DNA of 64,000 nt. Origin: Mariniflexile sp. TRM1-10. GTDB taxonomy: Bacteria > Bacteroidota > Bacteroidia > Flavobacteriales > Flavobacteriaceae. The position numbers were made by a program, and so were the translations under genes. The notes under the pieces were generated by a model. The model was given only the letters and a program-made list of their open reading frames with translations, did no database searches and was not told the DNA's origin. Below, one piece after another: positions 24,730-33,367 of the stretch (its first letter is position 1; each line of letters opens with the position of its first letter). The stretch spans positions 1,339,501 to 1,403,500 of the forward strand of contig NZ_CP022985.1 of the NCBI RefSeq assembly GCF_003425985.1, read 5' to 3'.

Positions 24730-25869
24730 ATGATTTTTACAAAATACAGCAACACATTACGTTGGTTAATCATAATAGCTTCGTTTGCTATTGTTTCTCT
24801 TATTTTATGGAAAACCTATGAGTTTTTCCAGCATTTTAAAGAAGAAGAGCGTACCAAAATGGAAAATTGGTCGTTTGCGCAAAGTGACATTATAAATTCT
24901 GATAATGACGCAAATTTAAATCTATCACTAAAAATCATAACCAGCAATAAAACCACTCCCATGTTGGTTATTCGTGAAGATGGAAGTTTGGACACATACA
25001 ATAATATAGATGAAACTAAAATTAAAGATTCTTCATATGTAAAAAAGCTAATTTTAAAGTTTAAGCAGGAAAATCCCCCAATTCTAGTGAAACCCAATAA
25101 CAGCACTATTTATTATGGGAATTCCGAATTGCTGAACAAACTAAAATATTACCCGCTGGCCTTGTTGCTTATTGTATTTCTTTTTGGTGCGGTTATTTTC
25201 TTTTTTTACCGAAGCAATAAAAATGCGACCCAAAACAAGCTGTGGTCTGGTATGGCAAAGGAAACAGCGCATCAAATAGGCACACCACTATCTTCTTTAA
25301 TTGGTTGGGCCGAAATTTTAAAAACCGAAAACACAAACCCCGATTATATTGTTGAAATTGAAAAAGATATTGACAGATTACAAACTATTACCGAACGTTT
25401 TAGTAAAATAGGATCCGTACCCACATTAGAGGTCGCCGATATAATAAAAGAAACCATCGATTCTTATGATTATTTAAAAGCCAGATCTTCAAACCTTATT
25501 GAATTTGACCTTAAAATACCGGAAGGTGACATTCTAGTAAATTTAAACAAGCAACTGTACAGTTGGTGTATAGAAAACCTAGTAAAAAATGCCATTGACG
25601 CCATGAAAGGTCGTGGCAAAATTACCATTGAGATTTCACAATTGGAAAACACCATTATGGTCACTGTAACCGATACTGGCAAAGGGCTCTCAAAAAAAGA
25701 TTTCAATAGAATATTCGAACCTGGATTTACTACTAAAAAACGTGGTTGGGGATTGGGATTATCGCTTACCAGACGTATTATTGAAGATTTTCATGATGGC
25801 AAAATAAAGGTTTTACAATCAGAAAAAGGCAAAGGAACCACATTTCAAATAACACTTAAACGTGCATAA
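24730..25869 (+). CDS. Membrane sensor histidine kinase
   Basis: A 379-residue kinase. The first membrane segment is at about 11-30, a periplasmic sensor region at 31-140 and a second segment at 141-160. The phosphoacceptor H181 is in MAKETAHQIGTPLSSLIGW. The ATPase domain shows the N box (ENLVKNAIDAM), the G1 box (DTGKGL) and G2 (GWGLGLSLTRRI). No response regulator is adjacent, so its partner is elsewhere. The signal is unknown. The ATG at 24730 gives a normal start. Confidence 0.92.
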   Translation: MIFTKYSNTLRWLIIIASFAIVSLILWKTYEFFQHFKEEERTKMENWSFAQSDIINSDNDANLNLSLKIITSNKTTPMLVIREDGSLDTYNNIDETKIKDSSYVKKLILKFKQENPPILVKPNNSTIYYGNSELLNKLKYYPLALLLIVFLFGAVIFFFYRSNKNATQNKLWSGMAKETAHQIGTPLSSLIGWAEILKTENTNPDYIVEIEKDIDRLQTITERFSKIGSVPTLEVADIIKETIDSYDYLKARSSNLIEFDLKIPEGDILVNLNKQLYSWCIENLVKNAIDAMKGRGKITIEISQLENTIMVTVTDTGKGLSKKDFNRIFEPGFTTKKRGWGLGLSLTRRIIEDFHDGKIKVLQSEKGKGTTFQITLKRA

Positions 25870-25879
25870 ACTATAAATT

Positions 25880-26230
25880 ATGGCTGAAAAATTTGTATTT
25901 ATAAAAGAGGTTTATTTAAATAATAACTGCCCATTTTGCTACAATAATGATGGTTTATATTTAACCGTTAAACAAAAAACCATTGAAACCAGTTTTTATA
26001 AAGCCATCACTCCTGAAATTAAATATGATTTGGCTTGTAAAACATGCAAGAGCACTGTTTATCCTGTAGATTGGACCGATGATATGGAACGTATTTTTGA
26101 ATATCACAAGAAGGCGATTACACCAAAAAAACCATCTACCCAGCTAAAAAAAACGGCGTGGTTGGCCATTTTTTCAGGCATCATACTAGCTATTTGTATC
26201 GTGGCCTTTTTAGTTTATGCCAAATTATAA
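25880..26230 (+). CDS. Small zinc-ribbon membrane protein
   Basis: A 116-residue protein with two CxxC pairs (CPFC at about 17-20 and CKTC at about 53-56) that form a likely zinc ribbon, and one C-terminal membrane segment (about 92-112, AWLAIFSGIILAICIVAFLVY). It follows the histidine kinase by 10 bases and is probably in the same transcript. I do not know a function; the topology suggests a cytoplasmic zinc domain tethered to the inner membrane. It overlaps the converging HIT gene by 6 bases. Confidence 0.8.
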   Translation: MAEKFVFIKEVYLNNNCPFCYNNDGLYLTVKQKTIETSFYKAITPEIKYDLACKTCKSTVYPVDWTDDMERIFEYHKKAITPKKPSTQLKKTAWLAIFSGIILAICIVAFLVYAKL

Positions 26231-26614
26231 TTCCGCTTTAATACTATTTGCTACTTCTTGGAACTCCTCGTGAGATAATTTAGTTTTTTGAATAAAACGC
26301 GCATCTTCCATAGTATGCAACGGAATTAAATGCACATGGACATGAGGCACTTCCAATCCAATAACTGTAACACCTACACGTTTGCAAGGAATGGCTTTTT
26401 CTATGGCTATGGCAACACGTCTTGAAAACTGCATTAAACCTGTATAAGTAGCTTCGTCTAAATCGAAAATCTTATCAACCTCCTTTTTAGTTATGCACAA
26501 CGTGTGCCCTTTACTGTTTGGATTAACATCTAAAAATGCTAAGAATTCGTCTGTTTCGGCAATCTTATAGCAAGGTATCTCGCCATTAACTATTTTAGTG
26601 AAAATTGAAGCCAT
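26225..26614 (-). CDS. HIT family nucleotide hydrolase
   Basis: A 129-residue histidine-triad protein with the catalytic HVHVHLIPL motif near residues 92-100 and the N-terminal segment SIFTKIVNGEIPCYKIAETD typical of Hint-type enzymes. These hydrolyse nucleoside phosphoramidates or dinucleoside polyphosphates in the cytoplasm. It sits downstream of greA, separated by a strong hairpin. Confidence 0.94.
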   Translation of the reverse strand: MASIFTKIVNGEIPCYKIAETDEFLAFLDVNPNSKGHTLCITKKEVDKIFDLDEATYTGLMQFSRRVAIAIEKAIPCKRVGVTVIGLEVPHVHVHLIPLHTMEDARFIQKTKLSHEEFQEVANSIKAEL

Positions 26615-26649
26615 AACGTTTTTGTGGATGTATGAATAACTGTAAATAT

Positions 26650-26684
26650 AAAAGATTCCTAATTAAATCAATCAGGAATCTTTT
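26650..26684. terminator. Terminator between greA and the HIT gene
   Basis: A perfect 11-bp stem AAAAGATTCCT / AGGAATCTTTT with a 13-base loop lies 20 bases past the greA stop. A/T runs at both ends make it usable in either direction, but greA is the gene it would terminate. Confidence 0.7.
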
Positions 26685-26703
26685 AAAAATGTTTCAAATT
26701 AAA

Positions 26704-27177
26704 TTATCTTGAAATTTCGATAATATCAAATTTCATCACGCCATTTGGCACTTGTATTTCGGCTACATCGCCAACAGATTTTCCCAATAACCCTTTTCCG
26801 ATAGGCGAATTAACAGATATTTTACCCGAAGCCAAATCTGCTTCACCATCGGCAACCAATGTATAGTTCATTTCCATACCATTGGTTTGGTTTCTTATCT
26901 TCACTTTAGATAGCACTAATATTTTAGAATTATCTAATTGCGACTCATCAATAATACGCGCACCTGCCAAAGCATCTTCTAATTTAGAAATACGCATTTC
27001 TAACATTCCCTGTGCTTCTTTAGCGGCATCGTATTCGGCATTCTCACTTAAATCGCCCTTATCTCTAGCTTCTGCAATGGCTTTAGATGCTTTTACACGT
27101 TCCACATCTTTTAATTGCTTAAGTTCGTCTCTTAATTTTTTTAACCCTTCTGGTGTATAGTATGATACTTTACTCAT
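26704..27177 (-). CDS. greA: Transcription elongation factor GreA
   Basis: A 157-residue GreA that rescues backtracked RNA polymerase by stimulating transcript cleavage. The N-terminal coiled coil (KLRDELKQLKDVERVKASK) bears the tip acidic motif in EARDKGDLSENAEYDAAKE, and the C-terminal FKBP-like domain ends in VGDVAEIQVPNG. Length and start are normal. A REP-like hairpin and a terminator-like hairpin lie just upstream. Confidence 0.96.
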   Translation of the reverse strand: MSKVSYYTPEGLKKLRDELKQLKDVERVKASKAIAEARDKGDLSENAEYDAAKEAQGMLEMRISKLEDALAGARIIDESQLDNSKILVLSKVKIRNQTNGMEMNYTLVADGEADLASGKISVNSPIGKGLLGKSVGDVAEIQVPNGVMKFDIIEISR

Positions 27178-27203
27178 AACTTCATCGTTTTATTAATAAT
27201 AAA

Positions 27204-27274
27204 ATGCTGAAATCCACTTCGACTACGCTAAGTACAGGAGTTCAGCATAAAAAAAATCTCGTATACACGAGATT
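27204..27274 (-). promoter_or_regulatory. Hairpins in the greA upstream region
   Basis: Two dyads precede greA: a REP-type pair ATGCTGAA / TTCAGCAT (27204-27211 and 27241-27248) and a perfect 8-bp stem AATCTCGT / ACGAGATT (27255-27262 and 27267-27274). On the minus strand the second is followed by eight T, like a terminator. A CAAAAGTA word (27281-27288), the complement of a TAnnTTTG -7 box, lies immediately above. Whether these attenuate greA or end upstream transcription is unclear. Confidence 0.45.
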
Positions 27275-27411
27275 GAATAACAAAAGTACAAAATTTTAGT
27301 CAATTATTTATGAATATCTTATATAGTACTTTCCCTCTTACTTTAAATAAAAATAAGAATATTAAGAGGAAATATACAAAATATTTAGCTCATTTTGCTT
27401 AATGTTGTAAA

Positions 27412-27632
27412 TGAACTCATTTAGAGTTTTTCAATTTGCTAAAAAATTGCTGATTTTAGCTCTGTTTTTGCCTTTTCTTCCTTCCGTAGCTTTTCCAACG
27501 CGACAAGCTGGCTCCTTCTCTAAAAAGGTTTACTAAACCTTTTCTTTACGCTCGGCCCTAACTCAAAAAAGCCTTCAACAGAACTAAAATTCCCTAATTT
27601 TCGCTTAATTTCAAAAATTTTAAATGAGTTCA
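27412..27632. mobile_element. MITE-like element ending TGAACTCATTTA
   Basis: Terminal inverted repeats TGAACTCATTTA (27412-27423) and TAAATGAGTTCA (27621-27632) are perfect over 12 bases, and the similarity continues imperfectly inward (CTAAAAAATTGCTGATTTTAG against its counterpart). The 221-bp unit has no plausible gene. The word AAATGAGTTCAAAA near 370 may be another end. It places its right end about 26 bases before the lipoprotein gene. Confidence 0.65.
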
Positions 27633-27658
27633 ATTAAAAATTAATGATATATTTACAT

Positions 27659-28096
27659 ATGAAATCCTTTTTCTATATAATTTGTGTTCTGTTATTGACC
27701 GCTTGTAGCTCCGATAACACCAATACCAAAAATCCTTATTTACCTAATTACCAATTTAATACCGGTAGTTTAATCAATACTAATTTACCAGAATTTAGCC
27801 AATTAAAATTTCCAGGTAATTTTGTTATTCTAAACAGCCCCTACGGTATAAACGGCGTTGTCCTATATTACGCTGGTGGTACAAATTACAATGCTTTTGA
27901 AATAACAGACCCAAACCACCAAATAAGTACCTGTTCAAAACTAAGTGTTGAAGGCATCATAGCGACTTGCAATTGTGATGATGGTAATTCATACGACATA
28001 CTAAATGGCGATAAAAGAGAAGGCACCACAGGTTCTTACACATTAATACGTTATAAAGTTGAAGTTGCAGGCTCTATAATTAGAGTTTTTAACTAA
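27659..28096 (+). CDS. Rieske-like lipoprotein, unknown function
   Basis: A 145-residue protein with a lipoprotein signal (MKSFFYIICVLLLTAC, lipobox LTAC). The body resembles Rieske-type folds seen in related flavobacterial lipoproteins: DPNHQISTCSKLSVEG and GIIATCNCDDGNSYDILNG lie where the two cluster-binding loops would be. The canonical CxH...CxxH pattern is not complete (the first loop gives NH and C, the second CNC), so a bound iron-sulfur cluster is doubtful. I start at the second ATG, directly before the signal peptide. Confidence 0.72.
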   Translation: MKSFFYIICVLLLTACSSDNTNTKNPYLPNYQFNTGSLINTNLPEFSQLKFPGNFVILNSPYGINGVVLYYAGGTNYNAFEITDPNHQISTCSKLSVEGIIATCNCDDGNSYDILNGDKREGTTGSYTLIRYKVEVAGSIIRVFN

Positions 28097-28127
28097 AAAG
28101 AGGCTAAAAAGTAAACTTTAATATCAG

Positions 28128-28203
28128 GAGCGCAGTCGAAAACCTTCAGTTAGATTGTCAATCATTTCGACTTTAGTTTATCTTGAGCCTAGTCGAAAGG
28201 CTC
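28128..28203. repeat. REP-type dyad, GCGCAGTCGAA family
   Basis: GAGCGCAGTCGAA (28128-28140) is the same word as at 1891-1903, and TTTCGACT / AGTCGAAA (28165-28172 and 28191-28198) forms an 8-bp stem. It lies between converging genes. Confidence 0.6.
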
Positions 28204-28254
28204 AATGTGACAATTTACTTCTAAATAGACTTTTCAGATTCAACCTCTTTCTAA

Positions 28255-30522
28255 TTAAAATTTAAAAGTAACACCTGCTAAAAAGTTGGTAGTTGCTTGC
28301 GGGTAGTACACGTAGTAACCACCGCCATAATCGGCACCATTTGAATTGTATTTTACTCCTGTAATGTTATTTATAAGACCATTAACTAAAATAGCTTTAA
28401 AAATAGCTTTTGTCTTAAATTCGTAACTAGCATTAAAATCTAATATGCTATATGCCTTTAAACTGGAATCTTCATCTTGAATATTGTTTAACAACTGTTT
28501 CCCTACATATTTATTAATAAGAGAGACTTGCATATTATTTATTGGCATATAATTAATTGCAGTACTCGACACAAAATTAGGTGAATAAGCAATATCGGTT
28601 TCGCCTAAAGGCGTTCCGTTTAAAAACTGATTTTTGTTTAAGTTTCTATTTCTGCTTACAGTAGCATTAGCTTGTAATGAAACCTGTTTAGAAAATGCAA
28701 CAACACCATCTAACTCAACACCAACTCTATAGCTTTTACCTGCATTGGCTCTAATGGGGTTCCCGACGTCATCTAAAGCCCCTGTTAACACTAACTGATC
28801 GTTATATTGCATAAAGTAAGCATTGGCATTAAACTTTATTTTATCAGCATGATATCTATAGCCTAATTCAAAATCATTAAGTTGCTCTGGCCTTACTTCT
28901 GTATTGTTTTCAAAATCTGTTCTACTAGGTTCTCTATTCGCTCTAGCATAAGAGGCATATAAGTTATTTGATGCATTCAGGTCAACGCTTATTCCTACCT
29001 TAGGATTAAAAAAGTTATAATGTTTATCTATCTCAAATAACGAACGTTTGGAATCAATTCCCGTTGTTTTATAATCGACATATCTGTATTGCACATCTGC
29101 ATAAGCACTAAACTTTTCGTTTATTTTATAGGTTGCTTTAGAAAATGCACTTGCATCCCTTTTTCGTGATTGCCCAAAGTAATAACGATAATCGTTTCCA
29201 ATACTTGCTGCATATTCTGCCCAAATGACAGTTCCTATATGGTCACCTTCATATAAATTAAAAGAACCACCTGTAATAACATTTAATTTGCTGTTTTTAT
29301 AATTTAGACTGGCATTTGCCACATAGAAATTATTATCTAGTGCTTTTCTACGAATATAGTCCATACTAGCAACGGTATTTCCGTCTACCGTTATAGGGTT
29401 AAGACCTAAAAATGAAAATTTGGAATCGTCTGAACCATATACATTTGTATAATAATAATTGTCCACATATTCTTCATAAAAACCATATCCTTTGGTGTAA
29501 TTCAACCCCACATTTAAAGACCATTGGTTGTTAAAACGTTCATTCCAGTGTAACTGATAATGATCTTGTTTGTAATCGTCTACTTGATTATCATAAAACC
29601 CAGTCATATTACCATCATTATCCATGATAGTTCCTGCCACATTATAAGTTCTATTTGTGTCTATAGTATATACATCTACACCATACCACGCTTGATATGT
29701 TTTTTCATGACCACCAAAAACAAGCGCTTTAATTAAGGTATTATCGTCTTTATAAGCGCCTTGTAAAAAATATGATTTTAAATCTGAACTGGCTCGGTCT
29801 ATAAATCCGTCTGATGTAATTTTAGACAAACGTCCAGAAATTTCAACGTGGTCGTTTATCAAGCCTGTACTAAACTTTACATTATGCTTTAAGCTATTAA
29901 AACTACCATAGCTATTAGATATAGAGGCAGATGCATCGTCGCTAATAGCATCTGTTAAAATATTAATACTGGCACCAAAAGCGGCCGAACCATTGGTTGA
30001 TGTTCCAACACCACGTTGTACTTGAATACTTTCTACCGACGATGATAAATCTTGTAAATTCACCCAAAAAGTCCCTAAACTTTCGGCATCATTATAAGGG
30101 ATTCCATTAATTGTTACGTTGGTTGACTCTCCACCAACACCTCGAATTCTAATGCCACTATATCCTATACCAGCACCTGCATCACTAGTTGTAACTACTG
30201 ATGGCAAATAATTTAAAAGCGTTGGAATGTCTTGACCCAAATTACGTTTCTCCAACTCTTTTTTGGTGATGTTTGAGTGTGTAATAGGCGATGTGGCATT
30301 TACACGAACAGCATTTACTAAAACTTCGTCTAATCTTTCTGTTTTTGTTGAATCTTGCTGAACTTGATTGTCTTGTGCAGTAACACTGACTGATAACACG
30401 AATACTGCTAAAAAAAGAAACATGTTTTTAGTTTCGCTGATTTTATTTAGAAAGTCGAAACTAAATCTCCTTAAAAAGTAATTATAACTTTTTGAAGAAA
30501 GTTTAAGAATAGTAGATTTCAT
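28255..30522 (-). CDS. TonB-dependent receptor, probably for thiamine compounds
   Basis: A 755-residue outer-membrane receptor. A signal peptide follows a second in-frame ATG at 30423 (MFLFLAVFVLSVSVTAQ), which may be the true start. A plug domain contains ITKKELEKRNLGQDIPTLLNYLPSVVTTSDAG and RIRGVGGESTNVTINGIPYND, and a 22-strand barrel ends in the usual aromatic terminus (TNFLAGVTFKF). A TPP riboswitch precedes it, so its expression falls when thiamine diphosphate is high. TPP-controlled receptors of this kind (omr1) are described in Bacteroidota. Ligand identity is therefore inferred from the riboswitch. Confidence 0.93.
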   Translation of the reverse strand: MKSTILKLSSKSYNYFLRRFSFDFLNKISETKNMFLFLAVFVLSVSVTAQDNQVQQDSTKTERLDEVLVNAVRVNATSPITHSNITKKELEKRNLGQDIPTLLNYLPSVVTTSDAGAGIGYSGIRIRGVGGESTNVTINGIPYNDAESLGTFWVNLQDLSSSVESIQVQRGVGTSTNGSAAFGASINILTDAISDDASASISNSYGSFNSLKHNVKFSTGLINDHVEISGRLSKITSDGFIDRASSDLKSYFLQGAYKDDNTLIKALVFGGHEKTYQAWYGVDVYTIDTNRTYNVAGTIMDNDGNMTGFYDNQVDDYKQDHYQLHWNERFNNQWSLNVGLNYTKGYGFYEEYVDNYYYTNVYGSDDSKFSFLGLNPITVDGNTVASMDYIRRKALDNNFYVANASLNYKNSKLNVITGGSFNLYEGDHIGTVIWAEYAASIGNDYRYYFGQSRKRDASAFSKATYKINEKFSAYADVQYRYVDYKTTGIDSKRSLFEIDKHYNFFNPKVGISVDLNASNNLYASYARANREPSRTDFENNTEVRPEQLNDFELGYRYHADKIKFNANAYFMQYNDQLVLTGALDDVGNPIRANAGKSYRVGVELDGVVAFSKQVSLQANATVSRNRNLNKNQFLNGTPLGETDIAYSPNFVSSTAINYMPINNMQVSLINKYVGKQLLNNIQDEDSSLKAYSILDFNASYEFKTKAIFKAILVNGLINNITGVKYNSNGADYGGGYYVYYPQATTNFLAGVTFKF

Positions 30523-30640
30523 TACGATTATATTTATAATCGAATAAAAAGAGGTAATTATTCTTATGGTTAATATTATTGTTTTATTGAATCATGCAAA
30601 GTAATTACTGTTTTGCTATACTCTGTACTATCAATTAAAT

Positions 30641-30791
30641 CCCTAAACAGCATTACCTGTTCTAGGTTCATTGGGTATGATCTCAGCCCTTAGGTAGTTA
30701 AAAGTTATAAGTTAAAAAGTTAAAAGTCCAAATTGCCGACTGAAAACTGAAACTGATGACTGCTAACTGAAAAAGCACCCCTTTTTTGAGA
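30641..30791 (-). ncRNA. TPP riboswitch (THI element)
   Basis: On the minus strand the conserved core reads CTGAGATCATACCC, then GAACCTAGAACAGGTAATGC and TTTAGGGATT. These match the THI-box pyrophosphate- and pyrimidine-sensing helices. The 5' part is GGGGTGC at about 30776-30782. The arm between them (about 30690-30772) is unusually long and built of low-complexity words. It lies about 120 bases before the TonB receptor start. Confidence 0.9.
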
Positions 30792-30797
30792 ACAATA

Positions 30798-30827
30798 CAA
30801 AGGTAATTATCCATTGACAAATATCAA
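30798..30827 (-). promoter_or_regulatory. Bacteroidota promoter of the TPP-riboswitch transcript
   Basis: On the minus strand, TTG (30825-30827), exactly 19 bases, then TACCTTTG (30798-30805) gives a full TTG-N19-TAnnTTTG match. Transcription would start a few bases before the riboswitch 5' end. Confidence 0.75.
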
Positions 30828-30847
30828 TTATCAATTCACAGTTATTT

Positions 30848-31255
30848 TTAATCGATGTCTGGTTTTTGCCTATTTACCTTTTTGTCGGACAGTTTTCGTT
30901 TGCTTTTTAAACGCTTCTTTATAACAGCTCTTGGTATTTTTGTTGGAATTCGTTTTTTGGGAATGATTAAACTATTTTCTATAAGTTCAAAAAAACGTTT
31001 TATTACGAGCTCTTTGTTTTTATGCTGACTTCTACTTTCATCACATTGCAGCATTAAAATACCTTCTTTTGTTAATCTGCTTTGAAGCTTGCTTATGAGT
31101 CGTTCCCTTTGTTCTTCATTAAAAACTGAAGATTCAGTTAAATTAAAAATCAATTCAACCTTTGATGACACCTTATTAACGTGTTGACCGCCAGCACCCG
31201 AACTTCTTACGGCTTTAAAAGTCAATTCTTGCAACAAGGCATCTTCGTTAACCAT
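30848..31255 (-). CDS. arfB: Alternative ribosome-rescue factor ArfB
   Basis: A 135-residue class I release-factor-like protein with the GGQ motif in SSGAGGQHVNKVSSKVEL and no codon-recognition domain. The basic C-terminal tail (KKRLKSKRKLSDKKVNRQK) is typical of ArfB/YaeJ, which plugs the empty mRNA channel of stalled ribosomes. It is 4 bases after DUF4301 and ends the operon. The promoter of the riboswitch transcript lies just after it. Confidence 0.92.
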   Translation of the reverse strand: MVNEDALLQELTFKAVRSSGAGGQHVNKVSSKVELIFNLTESSVFNEEQRERLISKLQSRLTKEGILMLQCDESRSQHKNKELVIKRFFELIENSLIIPKKRIPTKIPRAVIKKRLKSKRKLSDKKVNRQKPDID

Positions 31256-31259
31256 TTTT

Positions 31260-32798
31260 TTAAACTTGATGTGCAGGTTTTAATAAATCGTTTACCGTTT
31301 TTACAGGGTTGAAAGTCGATACTGGAATTTCAACAAAAATAGAATTCCAATGTGACATACTGCCATTCCACAATCCAGGAAGTTCTAAGGCTTTAATATC
31401 TACCCCGTTTTGAGATTTCAAGGTTATAAAAGCAGCATCTGGATCTACATATTTAGTTAAATCGAATTTGTTTCCTTTATAGTCTTTCACAGCGCAAACC
31501 AAATCTGTTGGATTGAAATGTGTTGCATTATCTACAATACTTTTTTGGGATTGATTTTCAATATCAATTTGGGCAAACTCGACTATTTGCAAAGAAACAG
31601 CTCCATTACTGTCTTTCACCCAAAAAGGACCACCTCCTGGTTCCCCTTCATTTTTAACCATCCCACATACTCTAATGGGTCTGTTAAGCTTATGGTGCAA
31701 GTAGTCTCTTTTTTCTTTTAGTGTATACGCAGTATAAGCTTCTTCTATCTCTACATTAATTCGGTTAATTACAAATAATTCGATGTTATTAACTTCATCT
31801 TCCGAAATCTCATCATCTTCCAATTTATTTAAATACTTAAAAGTTTGGGTTTGTATTTGAAGAAGGATGCCTGCCAACATTTTTTTATAATTGGAAACCT
31901 CTATATTTTGCTCTAAAACAACAATGTTATCGATATTTTTAATGAAAATAAAATCGAAATCGAGCGTATTAAGATTTTCTATTAAGGCGCCATGCCCCGA
32001 TGGTCTGAACAGCAGTTTATCGTCTTCTGTTCTATAAAGTTTATCACTGGATGTTATAGCAATCGTATCAGTAGATTTGTCTTGATACGAGAATGACACA
32101 TTGAATTTGGTATTGGTTTCTGTTTCAAGAGACTCTTTAACGAGTTTCAATTCCTTTTCAAACATCGCTTTATGCGCTTCAGAAATTGTAAAGTGTAAAT
32201 TCGCTTGGTTATTTGATGAAGCATATATGGTAGCTTCTATTAAATGTTCTTTAAACGCCGTTGAAACATCATTTTTATATTTATGAAACGGCAACAGGCC
32301 TTTGGGATAAAAGCTGTAATTCAACTGATCGGTATCCAACATCATTTTCACAAACAGAACACATTGTTCCCCAAATGTTAAGCTATTAAAATTAGGCGTT
32401 GTTTGAACTAATTTCTCTCTTACTGTTTCGTAAAAAGGAAACTTTTCCAACCCACTTAAAAACACAGAAACAGCGTTGTTTTTTTGAGCATATAATTCAA
32501 TAGGATCTTCTGATTTGTAGTTATCTAAAAACTGAAACAAGAATTTGAACATGCGTGTAGCAGCACCAGAAGCTGGCACAAACTTAACGATAGACAATTG
32601 GTTACGGTTGCTTTCGAACCTATCTATATAGTCTTGTTGCTTTTCAGCATCAATTCTTAAAATGCCATTTCCTATAGTAGCTGCTTCAACTAAATTGGAA
32701 TAAATCATACCAGATTTAATAATCTCTATTTGGTTGCTCACTTTTTCAACCGTTAGTCCGTGACTTATTATTTGTTGTATATCTTTATCTGAAAACAT
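31260..32798 (-). CDS. DUF4301 family protein
   Basis: A 512-residue protein of the DUF4301 family, restricted mainly to Bacteroidota. Recognisable segments are IVKFVPASGAATRMFKFLFQ (a sugar-nucleotidyltransferase-like P-loop region), LLFRPSGHGALIENLN and RVCGMVKNEGEPGGGPFWV. The family is of unknown function, with a fold related to nucleotidyltransferases. It shares one base with the kinase upstream (TAATG), so they are translationally coupled. Confidence 0.9.
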   Translation of the reverse strand: MFSDKDIQQIISHGLTVEKVSNQIEIIKSGMIYSNLVEAATIGNGILRIDAEKQQDYIDRFESNRNQLSIVKFVPASGAATRMFKFLFQFLDNYKSEDPIELYAQKNNAVSVFLSGLEKFPFYETVREKLVQTTPNFNSLTFGEQCVLFVKMMLDTDQLNYSFYPKGLLPFHKYKNDVSTAFKEHLIEATIYASSNNQANLHFTISEAHKAMFEKELKLVKESLETETNTKFNVSFSYQDKSTDTIAITSSDKLYRTEDDKLLFRPSGHGALIENLNTLDFDFIFIKNIDNIVVLEQNIEVSNYKKMLAGILLQIQTQTFKYLNKLEDDEISEDEVNNIELFVINRINVEIEEAYTAYTLKEKRDYLHHKLNRPIRVCGMVKNEGEPGGGPFWVKDSNGAVSLQIVEFAQIDIENQSQKSIVDNATHFNPTDLVCAVKDYKGNKFDLTKYVDPDAAFITLKSQNGVDIKALELPGLWNGSMSHWNSIFVEIPVSTFNPVKTVNDLLKPAHQV

Positions 32799-33367
32799 TA
32801 TTTGTACTTCTTTAATAAGGTGTCTATATGTTTAACTGCAGTTTCTAAACGTTCCTTCATATTGCCCTTAAGCAACACATAAGGGCGCTTATTTATTATT
32901 AACGCATTTTCAAACGCTTTAAACATCTCAGCCCGCTCTTCTGGTTTGTCTCTTAAATCGTCGTCCTCCCAAGGGGTGTCAATATAAGTTAAAAAATATA
33001 AATCGTAGGTATTTTGCAAAGCATATTTTTCAAGAATTGGGTCGCAATAACCTAAATAATACGCTTCGGAATACACTTTAGTTTCTAACAGATCGGTATC
33101 GCAAATTAAAACAGTATCGGTTTTTTTTGCTAATTTATTCTCTAATTTAATTTGTCCTTTAGCAATAGGCAATAAATCATCCGGTTCACAGGTTTTACGT
33201 TCGTTATTCCATTTATTTTGAAGATATTCACGTGCATATTCGGGTACCCAAACCGAATTGTAATATCTTGCCAATTGCCCAGACAGGGTTGTTTTTCCAG
33301 TAGATTCTGGTCCAAATAACACTACTTTGATGCAGTTTGAGGGTTCTTGTTTATATTTTTCTTCCAT
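32798..33367 (-). CDS. NadR-like nucleoside kinase (AAA ATPase)
   Basis: A 189-residue kinase with P-loop GPESTGKTTLSG, then VPEYAREYL and DTDLLETKVYSEAYYLG, the pattern of the ribosylnicotinamide kinase domain of NadR. The adenylyltransferase domain of full NadR is absent. I chose the ATG at 33367; the frame extends 21 codons further upstream into pnuC. It overlaps pnuC by 46 bases. In this context it would trap an imported nucleoside-like vitamin by phosphorylation. Confidence 0.87.
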   Translation of the reverse strand: MEEKYKQEPSNCIKVVLFGPESTGKTTLSGQLARYYNSVWVPEYAREYLQNKWNNERKTCEPDDLLPIAKGQIKLENKLAKKTDTVLICDTDLLETKVYSEAYYLGYCDPILEKYALQNTYDLYFLTYIDTPWEDDDLRDKPEERAEMFKAFENALIINKRPYVLLKGNMKERLETAVKHIDTLLKKYK

